In this document: one piece after another, positions 18,825 to 29,522 of the stretch
Numbering within the stretch: the first letter of the stretch is position 1
Layout of the letters: each line of letters opens with the position of its first letter
Origin: Hyphomicrobiales bacterium
Lineage (GTDB): Bacteria; Pseudomonadota; Alphaproteobacteria; Rhizobiales; Rhizobiaceae
Assembly: GCA_900472395.1 (NCBI GenBank)
Contig: UCHV01000004.1
Span: 1-64,000, forward strand
Reading direction: 5' to 3'
DNA: 64,000 bases
Position numbers and translations under genes: made by a program
Notes under the pieces: generated by a model
Seen by the model: the letters and a program-made list of their open reading frames with translations, nothing else
The model's database searches: none
What the model was told of the DNA's origin: nothing

Positions 18825-19019
18825 ATGACGATGAACCGGGACAATTCCAACAAGGCGCCTTCCGAAGCGGTGAAATCCCTCAAGGACGAAAAAAGAACGC
18901 AGGCTCGACCGGATGCGGATAGCGAACTGGATGAAGGGCTGGAAGACACGTTCCCGGCCAGCGATCCTGTTTCGGTTACTCGTCCGGGCGGTGCCGAGAA
19001 AAAAGACAGTCAACATTGA
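18825..19019 (+). CDS. Small acidic hypothetical protein with an FPASDP motif
   Basis: A 64-residue hydrophilic protein with a strong GGAGGAGG ribosome-binding site. The N-terminal half is charged and probably disordered. The conserved part is ELDEGLEDTFPASDPVSVTRPG, a motif I recognise from many short alphaproteobacterial proteins of unknown function. It is followed by a terminator, so it is likely its own transcription unit or ends the ureidoglycine gene's unit. Confidence 0.8.
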   Translation: MTMNRDNSNKAPSEAVKSLKDEKRTQARPDADSELDEGLEDTFPASDPVSVTRPGGAEKKDSQH

Positions 19020-19046
19020 AGATTTCTGTAGTCGGCTCATTAAGTT

Positions 19047-19073
19047 GCCCGGTCCGGAAAGATCGGGCTTTTT
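19047..19073 (+). terminator. Rho-independent terminator
   Basis: GCCCGGTC-CGGAAA-GATCGGGC followed by TTTTT. The stem has one G-T pair. It ends the small FPASDP gene. Confidence 0.8.
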
Positions 19074-19233
19074 GCTGGCGAAAAAGTTCTCGGCTCATCC
19101 TCAATCTTGTCGTAATAATACCTCACGCTATTTAGCTGAATGAATCCGTTCCAGGGTGCGGAGCGGGCTCTTCGATGAATTTCCCGGCTGAAGGCCTGGG
19201 CAAAAAGACAATGATATGCCGGGGGTAATCCGC

Positions 19234-19614
19234 ATGAGCGACCTGCAGCCACAAAAGCGAATCCTGATGGTGGACGATGACGTTCTCATCGCCATGACGT
19301 CGGTCGATATGCTGGAGGATCTCGGCCACAAGGTGATCGAGGCCCATTCCGGCCGCGAGGCGCTGGAGTTTCTTGGCAAATCCATCAATGGCGGCGACCG
19401 TATCGACCTGATGATCACCGATTTTTCCATGCCCGGAATGAACGGCGCCGAACTTGCACAGCAGGCGAGACAACTTGTACCCGGCCTGCCGATCCTGCTG
19501 GCAACCGGCTATACCGACCTGCCTGATCGCATGGATGTCGATGTGGGCCGGCTGGGCAAGCCGTATTCGCAGGAAGAGCTGGCCAGCGAAATCGCCAAGG
19601 TGATGGTAGGATAA
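19234..19614 (+). CDS. Single-domain response regulator (CheY-like receiver)
   Basis: A 126-residue stand-alone receiver: acidic pair in RILMVDDDVLIA, phospho-acceptor Asp in DLMITDFSMPG, Thr in ILLATGYTD and Lys in LGKPYSQEEL. There is no output domain. The FxMPGMNG and ATGY..L variants resemble receivers that work with hybrid or HWE-type histidine kinases in Rhizobiales. No kinase lies beside it, so its partner is unknown. GGGGGT lies upstream of the ATG. Confidence 0.9.
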   Translation: MSDLQPQKRILMVDDDVLIAMTSVDMLEDLGHKVIEAHSGREALEFLGKSINGGDRIDLMITDFSMPGMNGAELAQQARQLVPGLPILLATGYTDLPDRMDVDVGRLGKPYSQEELASEIAKVMVG

Positions 19615-19622
19615 TCTCTTTG

Positions 19623-19649
19623 CCGGCGAGCATGGTCTCGCCGGTATTT
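19623..19649. terminator. Hairpin between convergent genes
   Basis: The perfect stem CCGGCGAG / CTCGCCGG with a 6-base loop is followed by TATTTCC. It lies between the response regulator and azlD stop codons. The T-run is short. Confidence 0.6.
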
Positions 19650-19659
19650 CCAAAAACGC

Positions 19660-19956
19660 TCAGAGCAGACGCAGAAGGCCCGCGCTTGCCACGCCGATCA
19701 CGATTGTCGGCAGCAGTGACAGTCGTGTGGCGGCAATTGCCGTTATCACCAGTGCTGCAAGATCCGCCGGGCCGCCCGAAACGAAATGCGGCGCGATGAC
19801 CGATATCAGAACGCAGCCGGGCGCCGCGTCCATCACCCGTTTTGCTCGCGGTGAAAGTTCGCGATTGCCGAGCAGGGCGTAACCGATCAGCCGGGTGGAA
19901 TAAGTGGCGGCACCCATCAGCAGGATGGCGAGGAATGTGGAGAGATGAACGCTCAT
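19660..19956 (-). CDS. azlD: AzlD-family small subunit of a branched-chain amino-acid exporter
   Basis: A 98-residue hydrophobic protein with three to four helices (LAILLMGAATYSTRLIGYALL, the AzlD opening, and ...AALVITAIAATRLSLLPTIVIGVASAGLLRLL). It pairs with AzlC to export branched-chain or related amino acids. The azlC stop codon at 19959-19961 lies just before this ATG. A GTG at 19962, nearer the GGAGG, is an alternative start. It is second in the azlCD pair. Confidence 0.88.
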   Translation of the reverse strand: MSVHLSTFLAILLMGAATYSTRLIGYALLGNRELSPRAKRVMDAAPGCVLISVIAPHFVSGGPADLAALVITAIAATRLSLLPTIVIGVASAGLLRLL

Positions 19957-19958
19957 GA

Positions 19959-20699
19959 TCACGTTTCCTCCGACCACATCCATGCGGCCAGCACGCCGCT
20001 GACGGCGCCGGCCGGCACATACCATGCACCCGGAACAAGCAGATAGACGGCGGCCGCGGCGATACCGCTGACCATCCACGGCCGAGCAGCGCGAACACCC
20101 GTCCACATGCCGCGCAACAGCACCAGAAATACTGCCGGAAACGCCATGTCGAAGCCATATCGGGTGATGTCGCCGAGTGCGGGTCCGATTACCGCGCCGA
20201 TTGCGGTGGAGACAATCCATGTCAGCCAAAGGCAAATCGCCACGCCGAAATAAAACGGCAGGGTAAGGCTGGGAAACAGGCCGCGTTTTTCCCGCTCGCG
20301 CGCATCCGACAATGTCAGCGCCCAGGTCTCGTCGCACATCAACGCAAGCGCCATCAGCGCCTTTGAGCGCGGGAAACGGCGCAGGAATGGCGCAAGCGTT
20401 GCGCCCATGAGGATATGTCGGCTGTTGATGAGCAATGTAACGCCCGCCAGCAGAAGCAGATGCGGCGGCGATGTCCACAGTCCGATGGCGGCAAATTCCG
20501 AACCGCCGGCGAAATTGATGCCGGTCAATAGCGAGACTTCGACCGGGCTGAGCCCTTTCGCACTGGCCTGCGCGCCCAGGACCAGGCCGAAGGGTACGAA
20601 ACCGATCATCATGGGCACGGATTTTTTCACGCCGCGCAGAAATTCGTTTTGTGCGACTGGCTCGGCTTCGTCGCTCGTGGTGGTGATGGGCAGGGTCAT
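19959..20699 (-). CDS. azlC: AzlC-family large subunit of an amino-acid exporter
   Basis: A 246-residue inner-membrane protein with about six helices. The family core is present: FLRGVKKSVPMMIGFVPFGLVLGAQA, INFAGGSEFAAIGL, NSRHILMGATLAPFLRR and MCDETWALTLSDAR. It forms a two-component exporter with AzlD. It leads the minus-strand pair. Its substrate is inferred from the family (branched-chain amino acids and analogues) and cannot be read directly. Confidence 0.92.
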   Translation of the reverse strand: MTLPITTTSDEAEPVAQNEFLRGVKKSVPMMIGFVPFGLVLGAQASAKGLSPVEVSLLTGINFAGGSEFAAIGLWTSPPHLLLLAGVTLLINSRHILMGATLAPFLRRFPRSKALMALALMCDETWALTLSDAREREKRGLFPSLTLPFYFGVAICLWLTWIVSTAIGAVIGPALGDITRYGFDMAFPAVFLVLLRGMWTGVRAARPWMVSGIAAAAVYLLVPGAWYVPAGAVSGVLAAWMWSEET

Positions 20700-20845
20700 T
20701 CTAATGCTCTTGTCATGCAGGAGGTGCCAGCGTGCGGCCGGCGGTTCGGCTTAGAAACACATGTGTTGTTCGTCAATATCGCGGGTGTGAAGCGTGCATG
20801 AGCATTATTCATGCTTCGCCGGCGGGCGCGGCATGCCGTCAATCG

Positions 20846-20879
20846 AAAAAGCCCGAAGCATTGCTGCTCCGGGCTTTTC
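20846..20879 (-). terminator. dctA terminator
   Basis: Stem AGCCCGAAGCA-TTGC-TGCTCCGGGCT with one mismatch, flanked by A5 and T4. It lies just downstream of the dctA stop codon on the minus strand. Confidence 0.88.
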
Positions 20880-20903
20880 TCCTGCGGGTCTGGGAGGACC
20901 TTG

Positions 20904-22232
20904 TTATTCGGCTGGCTGGAGGGCTGCCGGGTTCGGTTCGCCGGTCAGCTGGCCGGACATCGCCTTGTCGAGCATCGACTTGTCCAGTTCACCTTCCCAG
21001 CGGGCGACCACGATGGTGGCGACCGCGTTGCCGACGAGGTTGGTAAGCGCGCGGCATTCCGACATGAAGCGGTCGATGCCGAGGATCAGCGCCATGCCGG
21101 CGACCGGAACGGCCGGGACGACCGACAGCGTGGCGGCCAGCGTGATGAAGCCGGCGCCGGTGATGCCGGCGGCACCCTTGGACGACAGCATGGCCACGAG
21201 GAGCAGCAGGATCTGGTCGGTCAGCGACAGGTCGATGCCTGTTGCCTGGGCGATGAAGAGGGCAGCCAGCGTCATGTAGATATTGGTGCCGTCGAGGTTG
21301 AAGGAATAACCGGTCGGGATGACCAGGCCGACAACCGAGCGCTTGCAGCCGGCGCGTTCCATCTTCTGCATCAGGTTCGGCAGGGCTGCTTCCGAAGAGG
21401 AGGTGCCGAGAACCAGCAGCAGCTCTTCCTTGATATAGCGGATCAAAGCAAAGATGGAGAAGCCGTTATATTTGGCAACCGCGCCGAGCACGACGACCAC
21501 GAACAGAACTGCGGTGATGTAGAATGTCAGGATGAGGAAGGCGAGGTTGGCGACCGAACCGATGCCGTATTTGCCGATGGTGAACGCCATGGCACCGAAG
21601 GCACCGATCGGTGCGGCCTTCATCAGGATTGCGACGAGGCGGAAGATCGGGGTGGTGAGCGCGGTCAGGAAATCGAGAACCGGCTTGCCCTTTTCGCCGA
21701 CCATGCCGAGCGAAATACCGAACAGGACCGAGAAGAACAGGACCTGCAGGATATCACCCTGCGCAAACGCGCCGACGATGGTTTCCGGGATGATGTTCAT
21801 CAGGAAGCCGGTGATCGTCGTTTCATGCGCCTTGGTGGCGTAGGAGGCGACTGCCTTGCCGTCGAGCGAGGCCGGGTCGATGTTCATGCCGGCGCCGGGC
21901 TGCAGCACGTTGCCGACAATCAGGCCGACGATGAGCGCCAGCGTCGAGAAGCAGAGGAAATAGAGCATCGCCTTGCCGGCGACGCGACCGACCTTCTTCA
22001 GGTCAGACATGCCGGCAATGCCGGTCGCGACGGTGAGGAAGATGACGGGCGCGATGATCATCTTCACCAGACGGATGAAGGCGTCACCGAGCGGCTTCAG
22101 GCTGGCGCCGAAATCCGGGTAGAAATGGCCGAGCAGCATGCCGGCGACGATCGCCACGATGACCTGGAAATACAGGTGGCGATAGAATGGCAGGGCCTCC
22201 GCCTTTGTGGCGGCGGGTGCGTGGATATCCAT
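20904..22232 (-). CDS. dctA: C4-dicarboxylate transporter DctA
   Basis: A proton-coupled importer of succinate, fumarate and malate in the DAACS family. The 442 residues show the family hallmarks: [21 protein letters not shown], the serine-rich loop [32 protein letters not shown] and [15 protein letters not shown]. It is divergent from dctBD, the classical rhizobial layout, with a sigma54 promoter and a DctD-type site between. Dicarboxylate uptake through DctA is essential for nitrogen fixation in symbiotic rhizobia. Confidence 0.97.
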   Translation of the reverse strand: MDIHAPAATKAEALPFYRHLYFQVIVAIVAGMLLGHFYPDFGASLKPLGDAFIRLVKMIIAPVIFLTVATGIAGMSDLKKVGRVAGKAMLYFLCFSTLALIVGLIVGNVLQPGAGMNIDPASLDGKAVASYATKAHETTITGFLMNIIPETIVGAFAQGDILQVLFFSVLFGISLGMVGEKGKPVLDFLTALTTPIFRLVAILMKAAPIGAFGAMAFTIGKYGIGSVANLAFLILTFYITAVLFVVVVLGAVAKYNGFSIFALIRYIKEELLLVLGTSSSEAALPNLMQKMERAGCKRSVVGLVIPTGYSFNLDGTNIYMTLAALFIAQATGIDLSLTDQILLLLVAMLSSKGAAGITGAGFITLAATLSVVPAVPVAGMALILGIDRFMSECRALTNLVGNAVATIVVARWEGELDKSMLDKAMSGQLTGEPNPAALQPAE

Positions 22233-22301
22233 GATGTCCTCCAGTTGCCCCGCTCAAGGTTTCCTACCCGGGGCAGCAGTTGATAGAATGAGGGATAGAC
22301 A

Positions 22302-22317
22302 GCAAGGGCCGTGCCAG
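22302..22317 (-). promoter_or_regulatory. Sigma54 (RpoN) promoter of dctA
   Basis: The minus strand reads TGGCACGGCCCTTGCT, a full match to the -24/-12 consensus TGGCACG-N4-TTGCW. It lies about 70 bases before the dctA ATG. DctD encoded next door is the matching enhancer-binding activator. Confidence 0.93.
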
Positions 22318-22323
22318 TTTGCG

Positions 22324-22347
22324 TTTCAATCGATTAAGTTATTGAAA
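22324..22347. promoter_or_regulatory. Inverted repeat between sigma54 promoter and DctD site
   Basis: TTTCAAT-N10-ATTGAAA is a perfect 7-base inverted repeat. It is A/T-rich and sits where IHF usually bends DNA in such promoters, although it does not match the IHF consensus well. It could be a second weak activator site. Confidence 0.4.
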
Positions 22348-22392
22348 TGAAAAGCGTCGTTCCAATCGTCATTAACTTTTTATTTGCAAATT

Positions 22393-22408
22393 GTGCGGAT
22401 ATCCGCAC
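22393..22408. promoter_or_regulatory. DctD upstream activator site
   Basis: GTGCGGATATCCGCAC is a perfect 16-bp palindrome about 90 bases upstream of the sigma54 promoter. It agrees with the DctD-binding palindromes I recall upstream of rhizobial dctA. Confidence 0.8.
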
Positions 22409-22433
22409 TTTTTGTTGATGGGCGTGTGAAATA

Positions 22434-24341
22434 ATGCTCATGTTGGGTATGTCAAAATCCGCTCGCCTGAAGACTGAAGATGTGCTGCGCAGGCAGTTTC
22501 GCCGCGCATGGGGTGTGTTTGCGCTTCTGGCTCTGTGTCTGGCGCTTGCGCTGGGTTTCGTGGTCGAGCATTACGGCCGCGTTTCGGCGCTGGGACGTCT
22601 CGAAGCGCAGGGGCGCACCGAGGCGGACTTGAAAGTGGCGTTGCTGCGAGCTTCGCTGGAGCGTCCACGGGCTTTGCCACTGCTTCTCGCCGGCGACCGC
22701 GATGTGCGCGATGCTCTGACGGATCCGAACGGGCCAAGAGCTAAGGAGCGGCGCGGTGCTCTGGATACCAAGCTAGAGGATCTCGTCGTCCAGACGAACG
22801 CGTCGGTCATTTACGTGATCGGGCTCGACGGTGTTGCGATATCGTCCAGCAACTGGCGCGAGCCGACCAGTTTCGTCGGCAATGAATATGCGTTTCGCGC
22901 CTATTTTTCCGGGGCCGTGAAGGACGGTTCGGCGGAACATTTTGCGCTCGGCAGCGTGAGCAAGCGGCCGGGTCTTTATATTTCGCAGCGGGTGGGGCCG
23001 GCCGATGCGCCGCTCGGTGTGGTGGTCGCGAAGATGGAGTTCGACCAGCTGGAGGCGGATTGGCGTAATTCCGGCCGGCCTTCCTATGTGGTGGATGGCA
23101 ACCATGTCGTGCTGATTTCGAGCGTGCCGTCGTGGCGGTTCATGACGACGCAGCCACTGCGCCCGCAAGACTTGGGCGCGATCCGGGAAAGCCTGCAGTT
23201 CGGCGATGCGCCGCTCCTGCCGCTGCCGTTTTCACGCGAGCGATCGGTCAGCGATGGTGCCCAGGCCATGTGGGCCGTGATGCCGGGAGATGCCGGGCCG
23301 CAGGATTTTTTGCGGATTACCGCAGAGATCGCCTCGACGCCGTGGCGTTTCGAATATCTGATGCCCATCCGTTTGCCGCTGGCGGACGCCATGCGCGAGG
23401 CTCGACTGACGGCGCTTCTGGGCTGGGCGGCTGCCGTGGCGTTGATGGGGCTTCTGTTGCGCCGACGTCAGGTGACGGTGATGGCGATTGCCCGTGAGCA
23501 GTGGGCGCGGGAGGTGCTGGAAGAGCGTGTGGCTGCCCGCACGATCGACCTCAGCCTGGCGCGCGACCGGCTGCAAGCGGAGATCGTCGGCCATGAGGAA
23601 ACGGATCGCAAGCTGCAGGCCGTGCAGCAGGATCTGGTGCAGGCCAACAGGCTGGCCATTCTGGGGCAGGTGGCCGCCGGTGTTGCGCATGAGATCAATC
23701 AGCCGGTTGCGACCATTCGCGCCTATGCCGACAATTCCAAGGTGTTCCTGGAGCGCGGCAAAACCGAAAATGCGGTCGAAAATCTGGGGCTTATCGCATC
23801 TTTGACGGAGCGGATCGGCGCCATCACTGAAGACCTGAAGGCGCTTTCCCGCAAGGGGCGCTCGGAGGCGGTGCCGGTTGCGCTGCAGGATGTCTTCGAT
23901 GGCGCGCTGATGTTGGTGCGTAGCCGTTTTGCCGGACGGCTGGATACGCTGACGATCTTCCCGCCATCCGAAGGGCTAAACGTGATGGGCAGCCGGTTGC
24001 GGCTGGAGCAGGTGTTCATCAACCTCATACTCAACGCGCTGGAGGCGGTCGACGGACAGGCGGATGCGCATATTACAGTCACCACGGAAGTGGCGGGCGA
24101 GCGGGTGGCTATCCGTGTTTCGGACAATGGGCCGGGAGTTCCGGAAAAAATTCTGGCGGCGATGTTCGAGCCGTTCAACTCATCCAAGGAGCGCGGGCTG
24201 GGGCTCGGTCTGGTGATCTCCAAGGATATCGTTTCGGATTATGGTGGGCGTATCGAGGTTGAGAGTGCGCCGGGGCACACCTGCTTTACCGTGTTTCTGG
24301 CGGTGGTGGTGGATGTCGGGATAACCGAGGAGATGTCATGA
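22434..24341 (+). CDS. dctB: C4-dicarboxylate sensor histidine kinase DctB
   Basis: A 635-residue membrane sensor. It has a first membrane helix at about residues 28-45, a periplasmic double-Cache sensing domain, and a second helix ([18 protein letters not shown]) at about 325. A coiled linker follows ([23 protein letters not shown]). The H-box is [21 protein letters not shown], with the phospho-acceptor near His419. The N-box ([14 protein letters not shown]), DNGPGVP and GLGLGLVIS complete the ATPase domain. It phosphorylates DctD, whose gene overlaps its end by four bases. Starts at 22434, 22440 and 22449 are in frame. Confidence 0.96.
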   Translation: MLMLGMSKSARLKTEDVLRRQFRRAWGVFALLALCLALALGFVVEHYGRVSALGRLEAQGRTEADLKVALLRASLERPRALPLLLAGDRDVRDALTDPNGPRAKERRGALDTKLEDLVVQTNASVIYVIGLDGVAISSSNWREPTSFVGNEYAFRAYFSGAVKDGSAEHFALGSVSKRPGLYISQRVGPADAPLGVVVAKMEFDQLEADWRNSGRPSYVVDGNHVVLISSVPSWRFMTTQPLRPQDLGAIRESLQFGDAPLLPLPFSRERSVSDGAQAMWAVMPGDAGPQDFLRITAEIASTPWRFEYLMPIRLPLADAMREARLTALLGWAAAVALMGLLLRRRQVTVMAIAREQWAREVLEERVAARTIDLSLARDRLQAEIVGHEETDRKLQAVQQDLVQANRLAILGQVAAGVAHEINQPVATIRAYADNSKVFLERGKTENAVENLGLIASLTERIGAITEDLKALSRKGRSEAVPVALQDVFDGALMLVRSRFAGRLDTLTIFPPSEGLNVMGSRLRLEQVFINLILNALEAVDGQADAHITVTTEVAGERVAIRVSDNGPGVPEKILAAMFEPFNSSKERGLGLGLVISKDIVSDYGGRIEVESAPGHTCFTVFLAVVVDVGITEEMS

Positions 24342-25705
24342 GCGACGCAACGAGAGTTTTTCTGATCGACGACGATGCCGAGCTGTTGCGCGCGACCGGC
24401 CAGACGCTGGAACTGGCCGGCTTCGAGGCGGCACTCTTCACATCCGCAAGAGATGCCCTGTCGCGGCTCGATGCGGGGTTCGAGGGCGTCATCGTCTCCG
24501 ATATCCGCATGCCGGGTCTGGATGGTCTGGAGCTTTTCGAGCGGATCAGGGATCTGGATGCGGAACTTCCGGTGATTCTGATGACCGGACATGGCGATAT
24601 TCCGATGGCGGTGAAGGCCATTCAGGACGGTGTTTACGATTTCATTGCCAAGCCGTTTGCCACCGACCGTCTGTTGCAATGTATTCGCAGGGCGGCGGAA
24701 AAACGGCGGCTGACGATGGAAAATCGTCGTCTGCGACTGGCGGCGGCGGAAGGTGGGGCAGGGCCGCAGTTGCTGGGCCAGACGCCTGTCATGGTGCGGC
24801 TGCGCCAGACGCTGAAGCAGATTGCCGATACGGATGTCGATGTGCTGGTGACCGGCGAAACGGGCAGCGGCAAGGAGGTGGTTGCCAACCTTCTGCATCA
24901 ATGGGGCAGGCGGCGCCAAGGGCATTTCGTGGCGCTGAATTGCGGGGCGCTGCCCGAGCAGATCATCGAAAGCGAACTTTTCGGGCATGAGCCGGGCGCC
25001 TTTACCGGGGCGCAGAAAAAGCGGGTCGGGCGAATCGAGCATGCCGATGGCGGCACGCTGTTTCTCGACGAGATCGAAAGCATGCCGATGGCGACGCAGG
25101 TGCGCATGCTGCGCGTGCTGGAAATGCGCGAAGTTGCGCCCTTGGGCACCAACGATATCCGCCCGGTCGATCTGCGGGTCGTGGCGGCGGCCAAGGTGGA
25201 TCTTGGCGATGCAGGACAGCGCGCGAGTTTTCGCGAAGACCTTTATTACCGCCTGAACGTGGTTTCGCTGTCGATCCCGCCACTGCGCGAGCGGCGCGAC
25301 GATGTCGTGTTGCTGTTCCACTATTTTTGCGAAAAGGCGGCGCGGCGGTTTTCACGCGATGTGCCGGTCGTGTCGGATGCGGTGACGCGCTATCTCGCCG
25401 ATCACCATTGGCCGGGCAATGTGCGTGAGCTTTCGCATTTTGCCGAGCGGGTGACGCTGGGGCTTGAGCCGGTGCCGGCGTCGATACAGGGCTCCGGCGG
25501 TGCGCAGACGGAGAGGGGAGGGGACGGAGCTCTTTCCCTGCCGGAACGGGTGGATGCCCATGAAGCGGAAATCATCCGCGAGACGCTGACCTCCTTCGCC
25601 GGCAACGTGCAGCAGACGATTGCGGCGCTAAAAATCCCGAGAAAGACCTTTTACGACAAATTGCAGCGCCATGGCATCGTGCGTTCCGATTATGCGGAAC
25701 GGTGA
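24338..25705 (+). CDS. dctD: Sigma54-dependent response regulator DctD
   Basis: A 455-residue NtrC-family activator of dctA. The receiver has its phospho-acceptor at about Asp55 (IVSDIRMPG), then a coiled linker, then the AAA+ domain with Walker [10 protein letters not shown] (about residues 173-181), the sigma54-contacting [15 protein letters not shown] loop and Walker [11 protein letters not shown]. The sensor region includes [11 protein letters not shown] and R-finger motifs. The Fis-type helix-turn-helix is at the C-terminus ([25 protein letters not shown]). It is co-translated with dctB through an ATGA overlap. Confidence 0.97.
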   Translation: MSDATRVFLIDDDAELLRATGQTLELAGFEAALFTSARDALSRLDAGFEGVIVSDIRMPGLDGLELFERIRDLDAELPVILMTGHGDIPMAVKAIQDGVYDFIAKPFATDRLLQCIRRAAEKRRLTMENRRLRLAAAEGGAGPQLLGQTPVMVRLRQTLKQIADTDVDVLVTGETGSGKEVVANLLHQWGRRRQGHFVALNCGALPEQIIESELFGHEPGAFTGAQKKRVGRIEHADGGTLFLDEIESMPMATQVRMLRVLEMREVAPLGTNDIRPVDLRVVAAAKVDLGDAGQRASFREDLYYRLNVVSLSIPPLRERRDDVVLLFHYFCEKAARRFSRDVPVVSDAVTRYLADHHWPGNVRELSHFAERVTLGLEPVPASIQGSGGAQTERGGDGALSLPERVDAHEAEIIRETLTSFAGNVQQTIAALKIPRKTFYDKLQRHGIVRSDYAER

Positions 25706-25912
25706 GGGCGGCGTTTACCTGATCGATGCTCGGATGGCGATTTTTGCGAATTATTTTATCGCAATGAAATCAATGGCGTGAGTTGCGGAAAAGGTAGATT
25801 TCTCAAGGTTTTCGGTGGTGCCGGGATGGCACACGGGCAGTTCGGCGAAAGGACCTGTTAACCTTTATTTTCTATCTCTTTAGGCGTTCGTGCCACTCCT
25901 GTCCTTCGTTCG

Positions 25913-28900
25913 GTGCCCATGCAGTTTTCTCGTCATAATCACTCCCAGAAAAACGAAAAAGACACCGCCGGAGACGGCGGATCGCAAGCCGTGGAAACCG
26001 TTGAGGGGCCTTCGCTGGCGGAGCAGGAAGTCGCCTATGCGGCGGCTCAGGCACGCAAGGAGCTTCTGGCCCGCATGCAGGCCCCGGTCCAGCTTTCTGC
26101 GCAAGCGCGAAAGGCGGCCGCAGCCGCAGCAAGTGCATCTGCAGAAGCTGCGCGCGCCAAGGAAGACGAGGCATGGCAGCAGGCATTTCGCCTTGCGCCG
26201 AATGTAAGATTTACCCGTACGCCGGAAAGCACGCTGTCTTCCCGCCATGCCGATGCACATGAGCCGGCAGCGGCCGTCATGCCCGATACTTTTGCGCAGC
26301 TGTCGATCGAAGGTGATGGCGAAAGCGCGGCTCGTAAGGCTGCTGCTATGCCGGCAACAAATGCCGATGCCGAACGGCAGGCCGCCGAAGCCGCGTTGCG
26401 CGCCGCTGCGGCGGAAGCTTTCCGCAATTCGCTTCCCAAGACCGGCTCGCCGCTTATCGTGCCGCGTCGTGTGCCGGCCGCGCAGTCAGCCGCGGCCATC
26501 GCGCCGGCGGCCGTTGCAGCCATGCCGTCGATGCCGGTTTCCGTGGCCCCTATGTCTATGGCCGCTTTGACTGCTACCCGCGTGCCCATGACGCCTATCA
26601 GCGGTCCCGTTTCACAGATCCCTGCCCAGCAGCAGGTCCCGGCTCAGGTTCAGGTGCAGGCCGACGTGCAGCAGATGGTCGCCACCACTGCGGCCGTTGC
26701 AGCGCCGCCGATCCTGATGCCGGATGGTTTCGATGGCTATGTTGCGACCGTGCAATCGCCGCCTGCCGCGCATCCGAAATTTTCCTCGACCGGTTCGGTC
26801 GATACGATTGCCGGATTGCAGCAGCTGGCTGCCGCCATGCGCCGTGGCCTCGTGCAGACAATGCCGGTGCCGGCCGGTTCGCTGGTCGCGAACGATGTTG
26901 CGCCGGTATCGGTCACGCCTGCCGGTGTTTCGGCCGGGCTTCAGCCGGAAACCTCTGTGGCACCGGCTGCTGCGCCCGTCGCGGTTTCCGACTTTGCCTT
27001 TTGGGAAATGATGCCGTTCGACATCGCTGAAATCCCGCCGGTTTCCGAAACTTTGAATGGTCACCAGATCGCAAATCCCGTGGTGAAGCCGGTTTCCGCG
27101 ACACCTTTGCCGGTCATCGTGCAGACGCCGAAGCCTGTCGCACCTGTGATGGCGCCGGAAATGCTGACGCTGCTGAACTCAAAGCGCCGTTATGCACCTG
27201 CAGGTTCGGTTGTGGCGCTTTATCGCGAAGTTGCGACCGCCAAACATGCGGACGTTGCCGCCGAGTTGCCGTCGCTGCCGCCGCTTCTGCAGGCCGCAAT
27301 CGAAGGTCCGATCCAGCACGCGACGCAGCCGACCGTTCAGGCCGCACCTGCGCCCGTAACCGCGACACCCGTTGCCGCCAACCAGCAGATGGTGCCTGTG
27401 GCGCCGATTGCGGTGAATGCCTATCCGTTCATGCAGGCCGGAACCATGCAGGCGGCCGCAACGCTGCAGCCGACCGTTTCGGCCGTTGCCAGGCCGATGG
27501 CAGCACCTGGCGGTCTCATCCAGACAACGGCCTTCGTGCAGCCGGCACCGGTTGCTGTCGAGCCGGTCGTCGCCGCTCCGGCCATTTCCACGTCGATCTT
27601 CGGTAGCCCGGCTTTCGGTGGCTTTGGCAACAAGGCCTTTGGCGCATCCGCTCCGGTTGCTCCGGCAGCCGAAGTGCTGCCTGTCGCACCGGTGGCCGAT
27701 GCGGCCGTGGTCGAGGCACCGGCGGAAACGGTTACTGCTCCGGCTCCGACCCCGAGCAATGTGACCATCACCGTTCCGGCCGCCACGCCTGCCCGTGCGC
27801 AGACCGTTCGCCCGAGCCTTGCCGAATACGAGTTTCCGCCGATCGGCCTTTTGCAGGAACCGCGCGGCGAGCGTGGTCAGGCCATGCAGCCCGATGCGCT
27901 TCAGCAGAGCGCCGGTCTTCTCGAAAGCATCCTCGAGGACTTTGGCGTCAAGGGCGAAATCATCGACGTACGTCCGGGGCCGGTCGTCACGCTTTATGAA
28001 TTCGAGCCGGCGCCGGGTGTGAAATCCTCCCGCGTCATCGGTCTCGCAGACGATATCGCCCGCTCGATGTCGGCGCTTTCCGCCCGCGTCGCCGTGGTGC
28101 CCGGCCGCAATGTCATCGGTATCGAACTGCCGAATGCAGTGCGCGAAACCGTGTTCTTCCGCGAACTGATCGAATGCGAAGACTATTGGGAAACCAAACA
28201 CCGTCTGGCGCTGTGCCTCGGCAAGACGATCGGTGGCGAGCCGGTCATCGCCGAACTCGCCAAGATGCCGCACCTTCTCGTTGCCGGCACCACCGGTTCG
28301 GGCAAATCGGTTGCCATCAACACGATGATCCTGTCGCTTCTCTACCGGCTGCGCCCGGAAGAATGCCGCCTGATCATGATCGATCCAAAGATGCTGGAAC
28401 TGTCGGTTTATGACGGCATTCCGCACCTCTTGACCCCTGTCGTGACCGATCCGAAAAAGGCCGTGCTGGCGCTGAAATGGGCCGTGCGCGAGATGGAAGA
28501 CCGGTATCGCAAGATGTCGCGTCTGGCTGTGCGCAATATCGACGGCTACAACCAGCGTGCGGCTGCCGCCCGTGAGGCCGGTGAGGTGATCACCGTCAAC
28601 GTGCAGGTCGGCTTCGACCGTCACAATGGCGAGATCGTCTACGAGGAACAGGAGATGGACCTCGCGCCGATGCCATACATCGTCGTCATCATTGACGAGA
28701 TGGCCGACCTGATGATGGTCGCCGGCAAGGAAATCGAAGGTGCTGTCCAGCGCCTGGCGCAGATGGCGCGTGCAGCCGGCATCCATGTGATCATGGCGAC
28801 GCAGCGTCCCTCGGTCGATGTCATCACCGGCACGATCAAGGCGAACTTCCCGACGCGCATCTCCTTCCAGGTGACGTCGAAGATCGACAGCCGCACCATT

Positions 28901-29371
28901 TTGGGTGAGCAGGGTGCCGAAAACCTGCTCGGCCAGGGCGACATGCTGCACATGGCCGGTGGCGGACGCATTTCGCGCGTGCACGGTCCGTTCGTCTCGG
29001 ATGCCGAGGTCGAACATGTGGTCAAGCACCTGAAGAGCCAGGGCCGTCCGGAATATCTCGGCACCGTGACCGAAGATGAGGAAGAGGGCAGCGCTGACGA
29101 GACGACCGACGAAGCGGTGTTCGACAAGAGCGCCATGGGTTCGGAAGACAGCGGCGACGACCTTTACGACAAGGCCGTCAAGGTCGTGCTCAAGGATCGC
29201 AAATGCTCTACCTCCTATATCCAGCGCCGCCTTTCGGTTGGCTATAACCGCGCCGCCTCGCTGGTGGAGCGCATGGAGCAGGAGGGTCTGGTCGGTCCGG
29301 CCAACCATGTCGGCAAGCGCGAGATCATCGGTGATGGCCGCGGCCCACAGGGTTCCGGTATGGACGACTGA
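25913..29371 (+). CDS. FtsK/SpoIIIE-type DNA translocase lacking membrane helices
   Basis: A 1152-residue protein. Residues 1 to about 635 are low-complexity Ala/Pro/Val/Gln-rich sequence with no hydrophobic helix. From about 635 on it is a normal FtsK motor: alpha domain ([18 protein letters not shown]), Walker [10 protein letters not shown] (about 791), Walker [25 protein letters not shown], and a C-terminal winged-helix gamma domain ([25 protein letters not shown]) that reads KOPS-type sites. The usual four N-terminal membrane helices are absent, so this looks like a soluble paralogue of the septal FtsK, which should be elsewhere. The start at 25913 or 25919 has no clear ribosome-binding site. 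Confidence 0.9.
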   Translation: MPMQFSRHNHSQKNEKDTAGDGGSQAVETVEGPSLAEQEVAYAAAQARKELLARMQAPVQLSAQARKAAAAAASASAEAARAKEDEAWQQAFRLAPNVRFTRTPESTLSSRHADAHEPAAAVMPDTFAQLSIEGDGESAARKAAAMPATNADAERQAAEAALRAAAAEAFRNSLPKTGSPLIVPRRVPAAQSAAAIAPAAVAAMPSMPVSVAPMSMAALTATRVPMTPISGPVSQIPAQQQVPAQVQVQADVQQMVATTAAVAAPPILMPDGFDGYVATVQSPPAAHPKFSSTGSVDTIAGLQQLAAAMRRGLVQTMPVPAGSLVANDVAPVSVTPAGVSAGLQPETSVAPAAAPVAVSDFAFWEMMPFDIAEIPPVSETLNGHQIANPVVKPVSATPLPVIVQTPKPVAPVMAPEMLTLLNSKRRYAPAGSVVALYREVATAKHADVAAELPSLPPLLQAAIEGPIQHATQPTVQAAPAPVTATPVAANQQMVPVAPIAVNAYPFMQAGTMQAAATLQPTVSAVARPMAAPGGLIQTTAFVQPAPVAVEPVVAAPAISTSIFGSPAFGGFGNKAFGASAPVAPAAEVLPVAPVADAAVVEAPAETVTAPAPTPSNVTITVPAATPARAQTVRPSLAEYEFPPIGLLQEPRGERGQAMQPDALQQSAGLLESILEDFGVKGEIIDVRPGPVVTLYEFEPAPGVKSSRVIGLADDIARSMSALSARVAVVPGRNVIGIELPNAVRETVFFRELIECEDYWETKHRLALCLGKTIGGEPVIAELAKMPHLLVAGTTGSGKSVAINTMILSLLYRLRPEECRLIMIDPKMLELSVYDGIPHLLTPVVTDPKKAVLALKWAVREMEDRYRKMSRLAVRNIDGYNQRAAAAREAGEVITVNVQVGFDRHNGEIVYEEQEMDLAPMPYIVVIIDEMADLMMVAGKEIEGAVQRLAQMARAAGIHVIMATQRPSVDVITGTIKANFPTRISFQVTSKIDSRTILGEQGAENLLGQGDMLHMAGGGRISRVHGPFVSDAEVEHVVKHLKSQGRPEYLGTVTEDEEEGSADETTDEAVFDKSAMGSEDSGDDLYDKAVKVVLKDRKCSTSYIQRRLSVGYNRAASLVERMEQEGLVGPANHVGKREIIGDGRGPQGSGMDD

Positions 29372-29399
29372 GGTTTCGGCCTCGGATGCGAATGATGAG

Positions 29400-29423
29400 A
29401 GGGTCCGCTTGCGGGCCCTTTTT
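29400..29423 (+). terminator. Terminator after the ftsK paralogue
   Basis: AGGGTCCGC-TT-GCGGGCCCTTTTT. The stem has one G-T pair and is followed by five T. Confidence 0.85.
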
Positions 29424-29522
29424 CACGTCGGGTCCTCGCGCATGAAACTTGACGTCGTCAGTCTTCTTTTCATACAACATGGGGGCTGCACCGCTTCGCA
29501 GCGTGTCCCGGAGGATATCCCC

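Noticed and set aside
20811..22283. 490-residue plus-strand frame opposite dctA
   Set aside because: Its Asp/Arg/His-rich text mirrors the hydrophobic dctA codons. dctA is unambiguous on the other strand.
27179..29308. 709-residue minus-strand frame inside the ftsK paralogue
   Set aside because: It is antisense to the conserved motor domain. Composition is His/Arg/Gly-rich with no recognisable domain.
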